From CAMFLJ01 sp965279255 (GTDB lineage Bacteria > Actinomycetota > Acidimicrobiia > Acidimicrobiales > Acidimicrobilacustridaceae), in assembly GCA_965279255.1 (NCBI GenBank), contig OZ257146.1, forward strand, positions 3,720,001-3,784,000: DNA of 64,000 nucleotides. The letters run 5' to 3'. Position 1 is the first letter of the stretch. Each line of letters opens with the position of its first letter. Positions 41,342 through 50,517 of the stretch are shown one piece after another. Both the position numbers and the translations under genes were made by a program. The notes under the pieces are model-generated. The model made no database searches, had not been told where the DNA came from, and saw only the letters and a list, made by a program, of their open reading frames with translations.

Positions 41342-43620
41342 CCACCCTCGACGCCGCCCCTCGGGTGCAGGCACCGGCTGCCGGCGCGGGCCTGGTCGGG
41401 CGCTCGGTGGCCCGGCCCGACGTGCCGGCCAAGGTCGACGGGTCGTTCGAGTTCTCCAACGACGTCGCCGTGCCCGGGATGCTCTTCGGGGCCACGGTGC
41501 GCAGCCCCCACGCCCACGCCCGCGTCACCGCCATCGACACGGGTCCGGCGCTCGCTCTGGCGAACGTGGTGGCGGCCTACACGATCGACGACGTGCCCGG
41601 CGCCCGGTGGGTGGGCCACATCGTCGACGATCAGCCCGTGCTCGCCGACGGCGTCGTGCGGTACCAGGGCGAGCCCGTGGCCTTCGTGGTCGCGACCAGC
41701 CAGCAGCAGGCGTGGCGGGCCGCCGACGCGGTCGTCGTCGACTACGAGGTCCTCGAGCCGCTCACCGACCCCGAGCTGGCCCTCACCGACGGCGCCCCCT
41801 CCATCCACCCGGCCGGGAACCTCTTCCGGCGTCTGGTGCTGCGCCACGGCGACCCGGGGGAGACCGCGCCCGTCGAGGTCAGCGGCACCTGGGAGACCGG
41901 GCGCCAGGACCAGGCGTTCCTCGGCCCCGAGAGCGCGGTGGCCGTGCCCGACGCCGACGGCGGGGTCACCCTCCACGTCGCCACCCAGGACCTCCACCTC
42001 GACCGTCAGCAGGTCGCCACCGCCCTCGGCCTCGCCGAGCCCCTCGTGCGCATCCGCCTCTCCGGGGTCGGCGGTGCGTTCGGGGGCCGGGAGGACACGA
42101 CCTGCCAGATCCACCTGGCGATGGCGGCCCGTGACCTCGGCCGCCCGGTCAAGACCACCTACCGACGCGACGAGTCGTTCCTGGCTCATCCCCAGCGCCA
42201 CCCGTCGCGCTACCGCTACACGGTCGGGGCCGACACCGACGGCACCCTGCGCTACCTGCGGGCCCACGTGCTGCTCGACGGCGGGGCGTACGCCTCCACC
42301 TCGGGCCCGGTGCTGGGCAGCGCCTGCTACTTCGCCGCCGGCCCCTACCGGGTGCCCGCGGTCGAGATCGTCGGCGAGGCCGTGCGCACCAACAACCCGG
42401 TGGCCGGGGCCATGCGGGGCTTCGGCGCGGTGCAGGCCTGCTTCGGCATCGAGTCGACGATAGACCTGCTGGCCGCCGAGCTCGGGATCGACCCCGTGGA
42501 GCTGCGGCGCCACAACGCCCTGCGCCCCGGTGACCCGTTCCCGACGTCGGGCCAGCCCTTCGAGGCCAACATCGACGTCGTCGGCATCCTCGACCGCTGC
42601 CTCGCCCTTCCCCTGCCCGAGGACGGGGAGGACGCCGATCCGTACCGGTTCCCCGGGGGGACGGGCCGCACGTCCGCGGGCGAAGGGGTGCGCCGCGGCG
42701 TGGGTGTGGCCCTCGGCATCAAGAACCACCTCTACGGCGCGGGGATGACCGAGTGGTCGCTCGCCTCGGTGTGCCTCGACGCCACCGGGGCCGAGGTCCG
42801 CACCGCCGCCACCGAGGTGGGCCAGGGCATCGGCTCGGCCCTCGGGCAGGTCGCCACCGACGCCCTCGGCGGGCTGCCGGTGCGGGTGGCCACGGCCCAC
42901 TCCGAGGCCGGGTACGCCGGGTCGTCGTCGGCCAGCCGCCAGACATGGATGGCCTCCGGGGCCGTGCTCTCGGCCTGCGCGCGGGCCGTCGAGCAGCTCG
43001 CCCTGGTGGTGGCCCGTCGTCTCGGCGTCGACCCGGGCGAGGTCGCACTGGCCGACGGCCACGTGGTCGTCGGCGACCGCCACCTGACCCTGGCCGAGGC
43101 GCTCGGCGACGAGGTCGTCGAGTCCGGTGGCCGGTACGACGCCCCCGCCACCCATGCGGGCGACCCGACGAGTGGGCAGGGCGACGTGCACGTGGGCTGG
43201 ATGGTCGTGGCCCACCGCGCGGTCGTCGACGTCGACACCGAGCTCGGCCTGGCCAAGGTCGTGCAGGTCGCCACCGCCCAGGACGTGGGCCGGGCCCTCA
43301 ACCCCCGCGAGGTGCGCGGCCAGATCACCGGCGGCATCTCCCAGGGCGTCGGGCTCGCCCTCACCGAGCACCTCGATGCGCCGGGCGGGCTCGTGGCCAA
43401 TGGGTCGTTCACCGACTACCTGATCCCGACCGCCGCCGACGTGCCCGAGGTCGTGGCCGACGTGCTCGAGCCCGGCGACCCCCAGGGCCCGCTCGGCCTG
43501 CGCGGGGCCGGCGAGCCCCCGTCGCTCTCGTCGACCGCGGCCGTGGCCGCCGCCCTGCGCGCCGCCACCGGCCGCCCCGTCCCCCGGGTGCCCGCCCGCC
43601 CTCTCGACCTCATCCCCTGA
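41338..43620 (+). CDS. molybdenum hydroxylase, molybdopterin-binding large subunit
   Basis: 760 residues of the xanthine dehydrogenase/aldehyde oxidase large-subunit family. Landmarks: GGAFGGRED near 244 and AMRGFGAVQACFG near 359 (cofactor binding), and RGAGEPPSLSS near 722 with the catalytic base Glu. It hydroxylates a heterocycle or aldehyde with water-derived oxygen. No FAD (medium) subunit gene is adjacent, so electrons may pass to another acceptor, as in isoquinoline-oxidoreductase- or aldehyde-oxidoreductase-type two-subunit enzymes, or the medium subunit is elsewhere. Substrate unknown. Confidence 0.92.
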   Translation: MTTLDAAPRVQAPAAGAGLVGRSVARPDVPAKVDGSFEFSNDVAVPGMLFGATVRSPHAHARVTAIDTGPALALANVVAAYTIDDVPGARWVGHIVDDQPVLADGVVRYQGEPVAFVVATSQQQAWRAADAVVVDYEVLEPLTDPELALTDGAPSIHPAGNLFRRLVLRHGDPGETAPVEVSGTWETGRQDQAFLGPESAVAVPDADGGVTLHVATQDLHLDRQQVATALGLAEPLVRIRLSGVGGAFGGREDTTCQIHLAMAARDLGRPVKTTYRRDESFLAHPQRHPSRYRYTVGADTDGTLRYLRAHVLLDGGAYASTSGPVLGSACYFAAGPYRVPAVEIVGEAVRTNNPVAGAMRGFGAVQACFGIESTIDLLAAELGIDPVELRRHNALRPGDPFPTSGQPFEANIDVVGILDRCLALPLPEDGEDADPYRFPGGTGRTSAGEGVRRGVGVALGIKNHLYGAGMTEWSLASVCLDATGAEVRTAATEVGQGIGSALGQVATDALGGLPVRVATAHSEAGYAGSSSASRQTWMASGAVLSACARAVEQLALVVARRLGVDPGEVALADGHVVVGDRHLTLAEALGDEVVESGGRYDAPATHAGDPTSGQGDVHVGWMVVAHRAVVDVDTELGLAKVVQVATAQDVGRALNPREVRGQITGGISQGVGLALTEHLDAPGGLVANGSFTDYLIPTAADVPEVVADVLEPGDPQGPLGLRGAGEPPSLSSTAAVAAALRAATGRPVPRVPARPLDLIP

Positions 43621-43636
43621 TCCCTTCACCCCGCCC

Positions 43637-43687
43637 ACCCTCTGGCTCAGTACGTCACGCCAGAGGTGACGTACTGAGCCAGAGGGT
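43637..43687. terminator. 22-bp perfect inverted repeat between convergent genes
   Basis: Arms 43637-43658 and 43666-43687 (ACCCTCTGGCTC... and ...GAGCCAGAGGGT) match over 22 bases with a 7-base loop, exactly between the ends of the hydroxylase and Rieske genes. Bidirectional terminator. Confidence 0.75.
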
Positions 43688-43697
43688 CAGGGGAGGG

Positions 43698-44729
43698 TCA
43701 CCAGGTGCGGGCCCAGGAGTCGTCGGGGGCGACGCCGGTGGTCTCGGCGGCCAGCTCGGCCAGGACCTTGCGGTACTCGAGGGTCATGCGGTCCGACTTC
43801 ACGTGGACCTCGGTCGTGATCTCGAGCGGGAACTCGGGGCGCACGCCCTCGAGCAGGGCCCGGTCCTCCGACTGCACCCGCTGGTCGATCTCGATGATGC
43901 CCTTCTGCTTCTCGGCGTCGGGGTGGTCGCTACGGGCGATGAACTGGCAGAACTTGGTGTGGCGGTCGTCGACCGGGGTGCACGTCTTGTAGAGCACGTG
44001 CTCGAGGCCGTTCTCCTCGTAGCGGAGCAGGCCGCGGAACACGAAGGGCTGCACCAGCTCGGCGTAGGTCGTGCGCTGGGTGAAGTCGCTGGTGATGCCG
44101 GTGTTGGCCTTCTGCTGCTCGTTGACCCGGGCGGTGATGGTGACCGAGAAGGCCAGGTGGGCGCCCTTGCGCTCGACGTTGAAGTCGCCGAGCCGGGGGG
44201 CGTCGGAGGTGCCGACCGAGTTGCGGTGGACCCACGCCACGTGGCTCACGTCGAGGGCGTTGTCGACGATGCGAGGCGCGCACGCGGCCCACGTCTCGAA
44301 CATCTCGTGGACGAGCGTGTAGCCCTCGTCGAGCTCCTTCAGGGCGGGGATGGGCTCGCGGGGCACGCCCACGCAGACCCACACCAGGCCGTACTTCTCG
44401 TCGGCGAGCACCGACTGCACGTGGGCCCTCGGGGGCACCGGCACGTCGGGTCCGTTGCTCGGGATCTCGACGCACGCACCGTCGCCGGCGAAGCGCCACC
44501 CGTGGTACGGGCACACCAGGCAGCCGCCCTCGACCCAGCCCTGGGACAGGCGGGCGCTGCGGTGGGGGCACTCGTCGACCGCGGCGTGGACGGGCTCGCC
44601 CTCGGCCGGGCGCCACGCCACGTAGTCGTCGCCGAACAGGCGGAAGGGATAGGGCTCCTGGCCGATCTCCTCGCTGTAGGAGATCGGGTACCAGTACTCC
44701 CTGAAGGCCGGGACCTCGCTGACCAGCAC
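43698..44729 (-). CDS. Rieske non-heme iron oxygenase, alpha subunit
   Basis: 343 residues. Rieske [2Fe-2S] ligands C54, H56 (ECPHRSARLSQGW) and C73, H76 (CPYHGWRF); mononuclear iron site in DNALDVSHVAWVH. Length and layout match oxygenases such as the VanA/pheophorbide-a/choline-type group that demethylate or hydroxylate aromatic or cyclic compounds. No reductase or ferredoxin gene is next to it, so electrons come from elsewhere. GTG start with AGGAGTG upstream. Its promoter shares a 16-mer with the molybdenum hydroxylase operon, pointing to a common pathway. Confidence 0.9.
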   Translation of the reverse strand: MLVSEVPAFREYWYPISYSEEIGQEPYPFRLFGDDYVAWRPAEGEPVHAAVDECPHRSARLSQGWVEGGCLVCPYHGWRFAGDGACVEIPSNGPDVPVPPRAHVQSVLADEKYGLVWVCVGVPREPIPALKELDEGYTLVHEMFETWAACAPRIVDNALDVSHVAWVHRNSVGTSDAPRLGDFNVERKGAHLAFSVTITARVNEQQKANTGITSDFTQRTTYAELVQPFVFRGLLRYEENGLEHVLYKTCTPVDDRHTKFCQFIARSDHPDAEKQKGIIEIDQRVQSEDRALLEGVRPEFPLEITTEVHVKSDRMTLEYRKVLAELAAETTGVAPDDSWARTW

Positions 44730-44766
44730 GGCTCACTCCTGTCGGTTCCGTCGGGCGGACGACCCA

Positions 44767-44782
44767 ATCATATGCGCGCAGA
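44767..44782 (-). promoter_or_regulatory. Rieske gene promoter with MarR-type core
   Basis: Reading leftward TCTGCGCGCATATGAT, 15 of 16 bases identical to 40792-40807 and in the same orientation to its gene, ending in the TATGAT -10 box. Confidence 0.65.
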
Positions 44783-44927
44783 TGAAATCCCCGCCAGGCC
44801 CTCTTTCCCGGCGTCGCACCGGGGATCGCGCGTGGAATGCGGCGCGCGACCTCCACCCGAGGCGGCCAGGGTCGGTAGGGTCGGCGCACCGCAGCGCCAT
44901 GCGGGGGAACGCAGGGGGAGTCGAGCC

Positions 44928-46097
44928 ATGCAGATCAGCTACACGCCCGAGCAGGAAGCGCTGCAGACCGAGCTGCGCGCGTACTACGACGAGCTGCTCG
45001 ACGAGGACACCCGGGCCTCGTTCCAGGGCGACAGCATCAGCCCGGCGGCCAAGGCCGTCTGGAAGAAGATGTGCGACGACGGCTGGGCGGGCCTCGGCTG
45101 GCCGACGGAGTACGGCGGCAAGGACCGCGACCCCATCGACCAGTTCATCTTCTTCGACGAGTCGATGCGTGCCGGCGCCCCCGTCGCCACCCTCACCCTC
45201 AACACCGTCGGGCCCACGATCATGAACTACGGGTCCGACTGGCAGAAGGAGTTCTTCCTCCCGAAGATCCTCGCCGGCGACATCCACTTCGCCATCGGCT
45301 ACTCGGAGCCGGGCGCCGGCACCGACCTCGCCTCGCTCCAGACCCGGGCCGTCCGCGACGGCGACGAGTACATCATCAACGGGCAGAAGATGTGGACGTC
45401 GCTCGCCGGCGGCTCCGACTACCTGTGGCTGGCCGTGCGCACCGACCCCGAGGCCAAGAAGCACAAGGGCATCTCGGTGATCATCGTCCCGATGGACACG
45501 CCGGGCATCACCCTCCAGCCGCTGAAGCTCATGGCGTCGCACGACATCAACGCCACCTACCTCGACGACGTGCGGGTGCCGGCGAAGTACCTCGTGGGGG
45601 AGGAGAACGGCGGCTGGGGCCTCATCACCAACCAGCTCAACCACGAGCGGGTCACGCTGTGCTCCAGCGGCAGCCCTGAGTTCACCCTCGAGGAGGTGCG
45701 GCGCTGGGCCCAGGAGAACCACCTGGCCGACGGCCGCCGCGTCATCGACCAGGAGTGGGTGCAGCTCAACCTGGCCCGGGTGCACGCCCGCCTCGAGTTC
45801 CTCAAGCTGGCCAACTACAAGGTCGCGTGGTCGGCCGCAGTCGACCGGCTCCATCCGGCCGACGCCTCCACCGTCAAGGTCTTCGGCACCGAGCTCTACC
45901 TCGAGATCTACCGGCTGCTCATGGAGATCCTCGGGCCGCGCTCCTCGGTCAAGGACGGCTCACCCGTCGCCGTCCTGCACGGCCGGCTGGAGATGATGGT
46001 GCGCGGCGCCATCATCCTCACCTTCGGCGGCGGCACCAACGAGCTGCAGCGCGACCTCATCGCCATGTTCGGGCTGGGCTTCCCCCGCTCGCGCTGA
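44928..46097 (+). CDS. acyl-CoA dehydrogenase
   Basis: 389 residues. FAD and substrate motifs: IGYSEPGAGTDLASLQTRA and MWTSLAGGSDYLWLAVRT, with a C-terminal FGGGTNELQRDLIAMFGLG. Oxidises an acyl-CoA at alpha-beta carbons, passing electrons to ETF. The usual catalytic Glu is not securely placed by eye. The GGGGGAG ribosome site precedes ATG 44928, and a TAGGGT box at 44876-44881 gives a 40-base leader. Followed by CoA-transferase and SDR genes, suggesting one degradative operon; divergent from the Rieske gene. Confidence 0.92.
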   Translation: MQISYTPEQEALQTELRAYYDELLDEDTRASFQGDSISPAAKAVWKKMCDDGWAGLGWPTEYGGKDRDPIDQFIFFDESMRAGAPVATLTLNTVGPTIMNYGSDWQKEFFLPKILAGDIHFAIGYSEPGAGTDLASLQTRAVRDGDEYIINGQKMWTSLAGGSDYLWLAVRTDPEAKKHKGISVIIVPMDTPGITLQPLKLMASHDINATYLDDVRVPAKYLVGEENGGWGLITNQLNHERVTLCSSGSPEFTLEEVRRWAQENHLADGRRVIDQEWVQLNLARVHARLEFLKLANYKVAWSAAVDRLHPADASTVKVFGTELYLEIYRLLMEILGPRSSVKDGSPVAVLHGRLEMMVRGAIILTFGGGTNELQRDLIAMFGLGFPRSR

Positions 46098-46174
46098 CCA
46101 CCGCCACGCCCACCGCCCGAGCGCGGGCGGGACGGGCGTGGTCTGATGACGGCGACCGAACCTGAGGGGGGACC

Positions 46175-48604
46175 ATGGGGGACGACACCGGCACTGCCGC
46201 GGACGACGGCCGAGGGCCGCTCGCCGGGCTGCTCGTGGTCGAGATCGGCCACGGCATCGCCGCCGGGTACGCCGGGAAGCTCTTCGTCGACGGGGGCGCC
46301 CAGGTCGTGAAGGTCGAGCCGCCCGGCGGCGACCCGCTCCGCCACTCGTCGGCCACCGGCGCCGACACCGGCATCGCCCCCGGGCCCCTGTTCGCCCACC
46401 TCGCGGCCGGCAAGCGCTCGGTCGTCGGGGTGCCGGGCGACGTGCGCGTCGCCGAGCTGCTCCACGCCGCCGACATGGTGATCGAGACCGGCGAGCTCGA
46501 TCCCGACGCTCTGCGCGCCGGACGCCCCGAGCTGGTCGTCGTCTCGATCTCGCCGTTCGGCCGCACCGGGCCCTACGCCGGCCGGCCCGCCACCGACTTC
46601 ACCGTGCAGGCCGAGTGCGGCTCGATCGCCGGTCGCGGCGTCCCCGAGCTTCCGCCCGTGCAGGCCGGGGGTCGCACCTCGGAGTGGGCGGCGGGGCTCT
46701 ACGGCGCGGTGGCCGGCCTGGCCGCCGTGCTCGGGGTCCGGGCCGGTGCCGAGGGCACCGTCGTCGACGCGTCGTGGCTGGAGGCCATGACCCTGTGCAC
46801 CAACCTCTTCGCCGATCCCATGTGGAGCATCATGCGGGCCCTCATGGGGATCGAGCCCCCCGGCGACCCCCGCAGCGTCGAGACCCCGTCGATCTACCCG
46901 ACGGCCGACGGCTGGATCGGCTTCAACACCAACGGCCCCCAGCACGCCGAGGCGTTCCTGCGCCTCATCGAGCGCGACGACCTCATCGAGGCCGGCTACG
47001 TCAACGCCGGTGTCCGGGTGGGGAACCGCCACGAGTTCGACGGCTGGGTGCGCGACTGGACCACCAGCCTCACCAGCGCCGAGATCCTCGAGCGGGCCGC
47101 CGCCCTGCGGGTGCCCACCGCCCGGGTCAACGACGCCGCCACCGTGCTCGACGAGGAGCAGCTCGTCGCCCGGGAGTTCTTCGTCGCCTCGGCCGACGGC
47201 CGCCTCCGCGTGCCCCGGCCCCACTACCGCGTCGACGGGGAGCGCCCGCCGCTTCCCGGCCCGGTCCCCGAGCTCGACGACGCCGCGGCCGAGGTCGGTG
47301 CCATCAGCTCGGCCCGCGAGGCTCGGGCCGCCGCGGTCGTTCCGGGAGAGGTCGTCGCACCCGACGCGACCCGGCCCCTCGAGGGGCTGAAGGTGCTCGA
47401 CATCACCTCGTGGTGGGCCGGGCCCTCGAACACCCAGCTGCTCGGCGCCCTCGGTGCCGACGTCGTGCATGTCGAGTCGATCGCCCACCCCGACCCCATG
47501 CGCTACGCCGCCGCCGTGGCGTTCCTCGACCGCGAGCGCTGGTGGGAGCTCAGCTCCTTCTACATCTGCATCAACACCAACAAGCGCGGCATCACCCTCG
47601 ACCTCGGGCGCCCCGAGGGCGTGGCGCTCGCCGAGCGGCTCATCGGCTGGGCCGACGTGGTGGTCGAGAACTACACGCCCCGCGTCATGCCCAAGTTCGG
47701 CCTCGACTGGGAGCGCGTCCACGAGCTCAACCCGGCGGCGGTCATGGTGCGCCAGCCCGCCTTCGGGCTCGACGGGCCGTGGGCCGAGCGCCTCGGCTTC
47801 GCCCAGAACATGGAGCAGATGTGCGGCATGGCCTTCCTCACCGGCCACGCCGACCAGGAGCCGCTCGTGCCCCGCGGGCCCTGCGACCCCCTCGGCGGGG
47901 CCCACGCCGCCTTCGCCACCCTCGTCGCCCTCGCCCGGCGGGCCGCCACCGGCGTGGGGTCGTTGGTCGAGGTCGCGCTCATCGAGGGCGCCCTCAACGT
48001 CACCGCCGAGCCGGTGGTCGAGTACTCCGCCACCGGTCGCGTCATGGGCCGCGACGGCAACCGGTCGGCCCACGCCGCGCCCCAGGGCCTGTACCCCTGC
48101 GAGGACGACGAGTCGCTGGCCGTGTCGGTCGCCACCGACGACCAGTGGGCCGCGCTGGCCGAGCTGCTCGGGCCCGAGGCGGTCGAGGCCATCGCCCCGG
48201 CGGCCGAGCTGGCCACCCTCGCCGGCCGGCGCCGCCACCACGACCGCCTCGACGCGCTCGTCGGGGGCTGGGCCTCACGCCGCACGGTGGCCGCCGCGGT
48301 CGACGAGCTGCTCGCTGCCGGCGTTCCGGCCGCCGCGCTGGCCGACCCCCGCACGATCCACCTGCATCCGCAGCACCAGGCCCGGGGCTACTTCGAGGAC
48401 ACGCCCCACGCCGTGCTCGGCTCGATGCCGGTGTACGGCATGCCGTTCCGCATCACCGGGCGCGACCGGTGGAACGAGCGGCCGGCGCCCGTGGTCGGGG
48501 AGCACAACGCCGAGGTGCTCGGCGGACTGCTCGGCCTCGACACAGACGACATGGCGGCGCTGGCCGCCGCTGGGATCATCGGCGACCGCCCCGCGGGCGC
48601 CTGA
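46175..48604 (+). CDS. double-domain CaiB/BaiF (family III) CoA-transferase
   Basis: 809 residues holding two complete family III CoA-transferase folds: about 10-385 and 395-790; ordinary members are about 400 residues and dimerise. The C-terminal half keeps the catalytic Asp (D571 in GPCDPLGGAHAAFATLVAL) and the VVENYTPRVMPKFGLD signature. The N-terminal half has Glu at the matching place (E170 in GGRTSEWAAGLYGAVAG) and a weaker signature. It thus looks like a fused dimer with one standard site. It moves CoA between acyl groups, probably activating a substrate for the adjacent dehydrogenase. GAGGGGGG precedes the ATG. Confidence 0.88.
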   Translation: MGDDTGTAADDGRGPLAGLLVVEIGHGIAAGYAGKLFVDGGAQVVKVEPPGGDPLRHSSATGADTGIAPGPLFAHLAAGKRSVVGVPGDVRVAELLHAADMVIETGELDPDALRAGRPELVVVSISPFGRTGPYAGRPATDFTVQAECGSIAGRGVPELPPVQAGGRTSEWAAGLYGAVAGLAAVLGVRAGAEGTVVDASWLEAMTLCTNLFADPMWSIMRALMGIEPPGDPRSVETPSIYPTADGWIGFNTNGPQHAEAFLRLIERDDLIEAGYVNAGVRVGNRHEFDGWVRDWTTSLTSAEILERAAALRVPTARVNDAATVLDEEQLVAREFFVASADGRLRVPRPHYRVDGERPPLPGPVPELDDAAAEVGAISSAREARAAAVVPGEVVAPDATRPLEGLKVLDITSWWAGPSNTQLLGALGADVVHVESIAHPDPMRYAAAVAFLDRERWWELSSFYICINTNKRGITLDLGRPEGVALAERLIGWADVVVENYTPRVMPKFGLDWERVHELNPAAVMVRQPAFGLDGPWAERLGFAQNMEQMCGMAFLTGHADQEPLVPRGPCDPLGGAHAAFATLVALARRAATGVGSLVEVALIEGALNVTAEPVVEYSATGRVMGRDGNRSAHAAPQGLYPCEDDESLAVSVATDDQWAALAELLGPEAVEAIAPAAELATLAGRRRHHDRLDALVGGWASRRTVAAAVDELLAAGVPAAALADPRTIHLHPQHQARGYFEDTPHAVLGSMPVYGMPFRITGRDRWNERPAPVVGEHNAEVLGGLLGLDTDDMAALAAAGIIGDRPAGA

Positions 48605-48619
48605 ACGAGGGAGACATCG

Positions 48620-49378
48620 ATGGGTGAGTTCGACGGACAGGTCGCGTTGGTCACCGGCGCGGCCTCGGGCATCGGCCGGGCGTCGGCCCGGCTCTTCGCC
48701 GAGGCGGGGGCGAAGGTCGTGGTGGCCGACATCGACCTGCCCATGGCCGAGGAGACCGCGGCCCTCGTCACGGCGGCCGGCGGCGAGGCCCTGGCCGTCG
48801 AGGTCGACGTGGCCGACGGGGTGTCGGTGAAGGCCATGGTCGACACCACCATCGAGCGGTTCGGCCGCCTCGACATCGCCCACAACAACGCCGGGATCAT
48901 GGGCGCCGGTGCCGACATCATCGACATGGACGACGCCGTGTGGCAGCGGGGCATCGACGTGATGCTCACCGGCGTGTTCCTGTGCATGAAGCACGAGATC
49001 CCCCACATGATCGAGCAGGGCAAGGGTGCGGTGATCAACACCTCGTCGGGGGCCGGGCTCATCGGCTTCCCGGGGCAGGCCAACTACGTGGCTGCCAAGC
49101 ACGGGGTCATCGGCCTCACCCGCTCGGCGGCGCTGGAGTACATCACCCGCGGCGTGCGCATCAACGCCATCTGCCCCGGCACCGCCCGCTCACGGATGGT
49201 CGACGAGTGGATGGACGGCAGCGCGGAGGCCGAGGCCGAGGTGGCTGCCCTCCATCCGATCGGCCGCATCGCCGAGCCGGAGGAGATCGCGCGCGCCGCG
49301 CTGTGGCTGGCCTCCGACGCCTCGTCGTTCGTGGTCGGCGTGGCCCTCCCGGTCGACGGTGGGTACACCGTCCCCTGA
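48620..49378 (+). CDS. short-chain dehydrogenase/reductase
   Basis: 252 residues, classical SDR. NAD(P) motif TGAASGIG (12-19), HNNAGIMG, catalytic Ser in INTSSGAG and YVAAKHG (Y-x3-K), and a C-terminal VDGGYTVP. Asp in VVVADIDL after strand 2 suggests NAD preference. GAGGGAG precedes the ATG, 15 bases beyond the CoA-transferase stop, so it is the last gene of the acyl-CoA operon. Could oxidise a hydroxyacyl-CoA or alcohol intermediate. Confidence 0.92.
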   Translation: MGEFDGQVALVTGAASGIGRASARLFAEAGAKVVVADIDLPMAEETAALVTAAGGEALAVEVDVADGVSVKAMVDTTIERFGRLDIAHNNAGIMGAGADIIDMDDAVWQRGIDVMLTGVFLCMKHEIPHMIEQGKGAVINTSSGAGLIGFPGQANYVAAKHGVIGLTRSAALEYITRGVRINAICPGTARSRMVDEWMDGSAEAEAEVAALHPIGRIAEPEEIARAALWLASDASSFVVGVALPVDGGYTVP

Positions 49379-49500
49379 TCGGACATATCTATACGAAAAC
49401 TGACTCTCATCTGTCGGGTCGGCGACACCGGCCTGAACGGTCGGCGACGAGAGAGCCGAACCGATCCACGGGGTAGGTGGCGAAGCAGCGCGACGCACCT

Positions 49501-49977
49501 ATGGTGAGCGATTCCTCGACCGCCGCGCCGGAGGCGACCATGGACGATGTGCTCACGCTGTCTCGCCCCGAAGTCCGGCCGCGCCCGCGCGATGTCGTCC
49601 CCGCGGTCGTCGTGGGCCTGCTGCTCGCCGCGCTGCTCACCCTCACGGCGTTCACGCTGCGCACCCCCGACACGGTGGGCCTCACCGTCCAGAACCCGCT
49701 GGCGTGGCGCACCGAGGTGGCGGTCCGCTCGGCGAGCTCCAGCGGCTGGACCGGGCTCGGCGCCGTCGCACGCGACGGTCAGCTCGAGTTCCTGCAGATG
49801 CCCGACCAGGGCGCCGACTGGATCATCCGCTACAGCTACGCCGGCCAGTCCGAGGAGGTCGAGGTCTCCCGCCAGCAGCTCGAGGCCGACGGCTGGGTGG
49901 TGTCGGTGCCGCAGGACCTCGGCGAGCGCCTTCGCGACGCGGGCGTGGCCGAGACCACGGGCAGCAGCGCCGGCTGA
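49501..49977 (+). CDS. single-pass membrane protein, unknown function
   Basis: 158 residues from ATG 49501 (a GTG at 49477 would add eight residues; neither has a clear ribosome site). Cytoplasmic N-terminus of about 32 residues, a membrane helix (about 34-54, VVPAVVVGLLLAALLTLTAF), then a small beta-rich extracytoplasmic domain. No family recognised. The 120 bases upstream include an AT-rich patch (CATATCTATACGAAAAC near 49383) that may hold its promoter. Confidence 0.6.
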   Translation: MVSDSSTAAPEATMDDVLTLSRPEVRPRPRDVVPAVVVGLLLAALLTLTAFTLRTPDTVGLTVQNPLAWRTEVAVRSASSSGWTGLGAVARDGQLEFLQMPDQGADWIIRYSYAGQSEEVEVSRQQLEADGWVVSVPQDLGERLRDAGVAETTGSSAG

Positions 49978-49998
49978 GCGGGCTGGTCGGCGCCTGCG

Positions 49999-50442
49999 TC
50001 AGCGAGGCCGGCGGCTCGACAGCGAGGGGCCCTGGGTGGCCGCGCTCGCGCCCTGCTGCATGACCTCCGCGACCATGTCGTAGGCCTGGGTCCACGCCAC
50101 GGCGTGCTCGTCGGTGAACGCGTCGCCCAGCGACTCGGCGAGCGTCTCGATCAGGGCGTCGCGCACCACGGGGAAGTGGCCGGCCTGGGCGCCGTAGCCG
50201 CGGTGACGGGCACCGAGGGCTCGCGTCTGCAGCGCGAAGTCGGGCAGCTCGTCGAGGCTGGCGACCAGCTCGGTGAGGGTGGCGAGGAAGCTCGAGCGCT
50301 GGGTGTCGAGGTCGTCGGGGAACAGGGCGCGGGTCTCGGGGGCCAGCGCGAAGAGCCGGTCGTAGAAGCGCCGGATCACGTCGTCGCCGTCGCCCAGGTC
50401 GGCCATCGAGGTGCGCACGAGGGCGATCTGTTCGGGGGTCAT
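49999..50442 (-). CDS. single-domain globin
   Basis: 147 residues with the flavohaemoglobin-like globin fold: LVRTSMADLGDGDDVIRRFYDRLFALAPETRALFPDDLDTQ, with Tyr B10 in FYDRLF, and the proximal His in GARHRGYGAQAGHFPVV. No reductase domain is attached. Likely O2/NO chemistry. ATG 50442 follows AGGAG by seven bases; the longer frame lacks a signal. Just downstream (leftward) of the LAL regulator gene and on the same strand, 75 bases apart. Confidence 0.85.
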   Translation of the reverse strand: MTPEQIALVRTSMADLGDGDDVIRRFYDRLFALAPETRALFPDDLDTQRSSFLATLTELVASLDELPDFALQTRALGARHRGYGAQAGHFPVVRDALIETLAESLGDAFTDEHAVAWTQAYDMVAEVMQQGASAATQGPSLSSRRPR

Positions 50443-50517
50443 CGGGAGCTCCTGGAGTCGGCGGAGGGGGTCTGTCCCCATCGTGGGGTGGTGGCGGCCG
50501 GCCCGCCTGAGCAACGG

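Noticed and set aside
41278..43638. 786-codon - strand frame opposite the molybdenum-hydroxylase large subunit
   Set aside because: Gly/Val/His/Arg shadow without motifs. The + strand has all family signatures.
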